The position numbers were made by a program, and so were the translations under genes. Below are positions 64,000-64,000 of a DNA stretch of 64,000 bases, piece by piece (within the stretch, counting starts at the first letter, position 1; each line of letters starts with the position of its first letter). Where the stretch lies: positions 54,601 through 118,600 of the forward strand of contig NZ_JACHIA010000019.1 of the NCBI RefSeq assembly GCF_014202995.1, in the 5' to 3' direction. The DNA comes from Longimicrobium terrae. Lineage in GTDB: Bacteria; Gemmatimonadota; Gemmatimonadetes; Longimicrobiales; Longimicrobiaceae. Below the pieces are notes generated by a model. It did no database searches. It worked only from the letters and a program-made list of their open reading frames with translations, and had not been told where the DNA came from.

Positions 64000-64000
64000 G

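Overview
The window is about 70% GC and encodes a diderm bacterium: a complete Kdo/LPS-export operon, several lipoproteins and outer-membrane proteins, and no sign of a plasmid or phage. The many repeats built on 'CATCCTGAGG...GAAGGATCT' and 'GAATGAATCCGCCGCTC', the pinensin-like RiPP leader and the frequent GTG/TTG starts with 4-base ATGA/GTGA overlaps suggest a Gemmatimonadota chromosome, probably of the Longimicrobium type. That placement is inference from memory of such genomes and was not computed.

Layout. 1-5.4 kb: the end of an unknown gene, then an operon of a lipoprotein, a GT4 glycosyltransferase, a YfhO-type membrane protein and a flippase-like membrane protein (surface polysaccharide or glycan assembly). 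5.4-6.4 kb: repeat-only DNA with 230-bp direct repeats and a 56-bp tandem array. 6.4-9.7 kb: greA, a DUF6174-like lipoprotein, a secretin N-domain protein and two small unknown genes. 9.9-21.3 kb (minus strand): kdsB-pyrG-kdsA-kdsC-kdsD-lptC-lptA-lptB-rpoN-GT2, a tightly overlapping operon for Kdo synthesis and LPS export; its LptB carries long extra N- and C-terminal regions. 22-25.5 kb (minus): mntA-hepT toxin-antitoxin pair, pabA/trpG, an outer-membrane barrel protein and a methyltransferase. 25.7-31.7 kb: SMR exporter, aldo/keto reductase, and a membrane-bound AraC regulator between two serine beta-lactamase-like hydrolases. 31.7-37 kb: membrane proteins, a DUF2911 protein and a DUF885 lipoprotein peptidase. 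37.1-41.3 kb (minus): ispF, DedA, XerD-like recombinase and three tandem paralogous lipoproteins of an unrecognised family. 41.9-42.9 kb: an orphan Cys-rich RiPP precursor and a small membrane protein. 43.4-49 kb: kaiC-kaiB-hybrid histidine kinase, overlapping end to end, without kaiA. 49.7-53 kb: a DinB-like protein, ahcY and an ArsR-methyltransferase fusion regulator with a candidate operator. 53.1-54.1 kb: a dense composite repeat field. 54.1-56.2 kb: an HxlR regulator divergent from an FMN reductase and an epimerase, with a palindrome between. 56.7-63.6 kb: an ADP-forming acyl-CoA synthetase, a TerB-like/CbxX AAA protein, a 43-aa membrane peptide and a GAF/PAS/GGDEF/EAL protein with a degenerate GGDEF motif. 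The right edge cuts the last codons of what may be a transposase.

The most notable items are the KaiBC-kinase signalling operon, the orphan lanthipeptide-like precursor, the tandem lipoprotein family with a WCGxxCGxGG signature, the SahR-like control of ahcY, the extended LptB, and the paired two-hairpin repeats.
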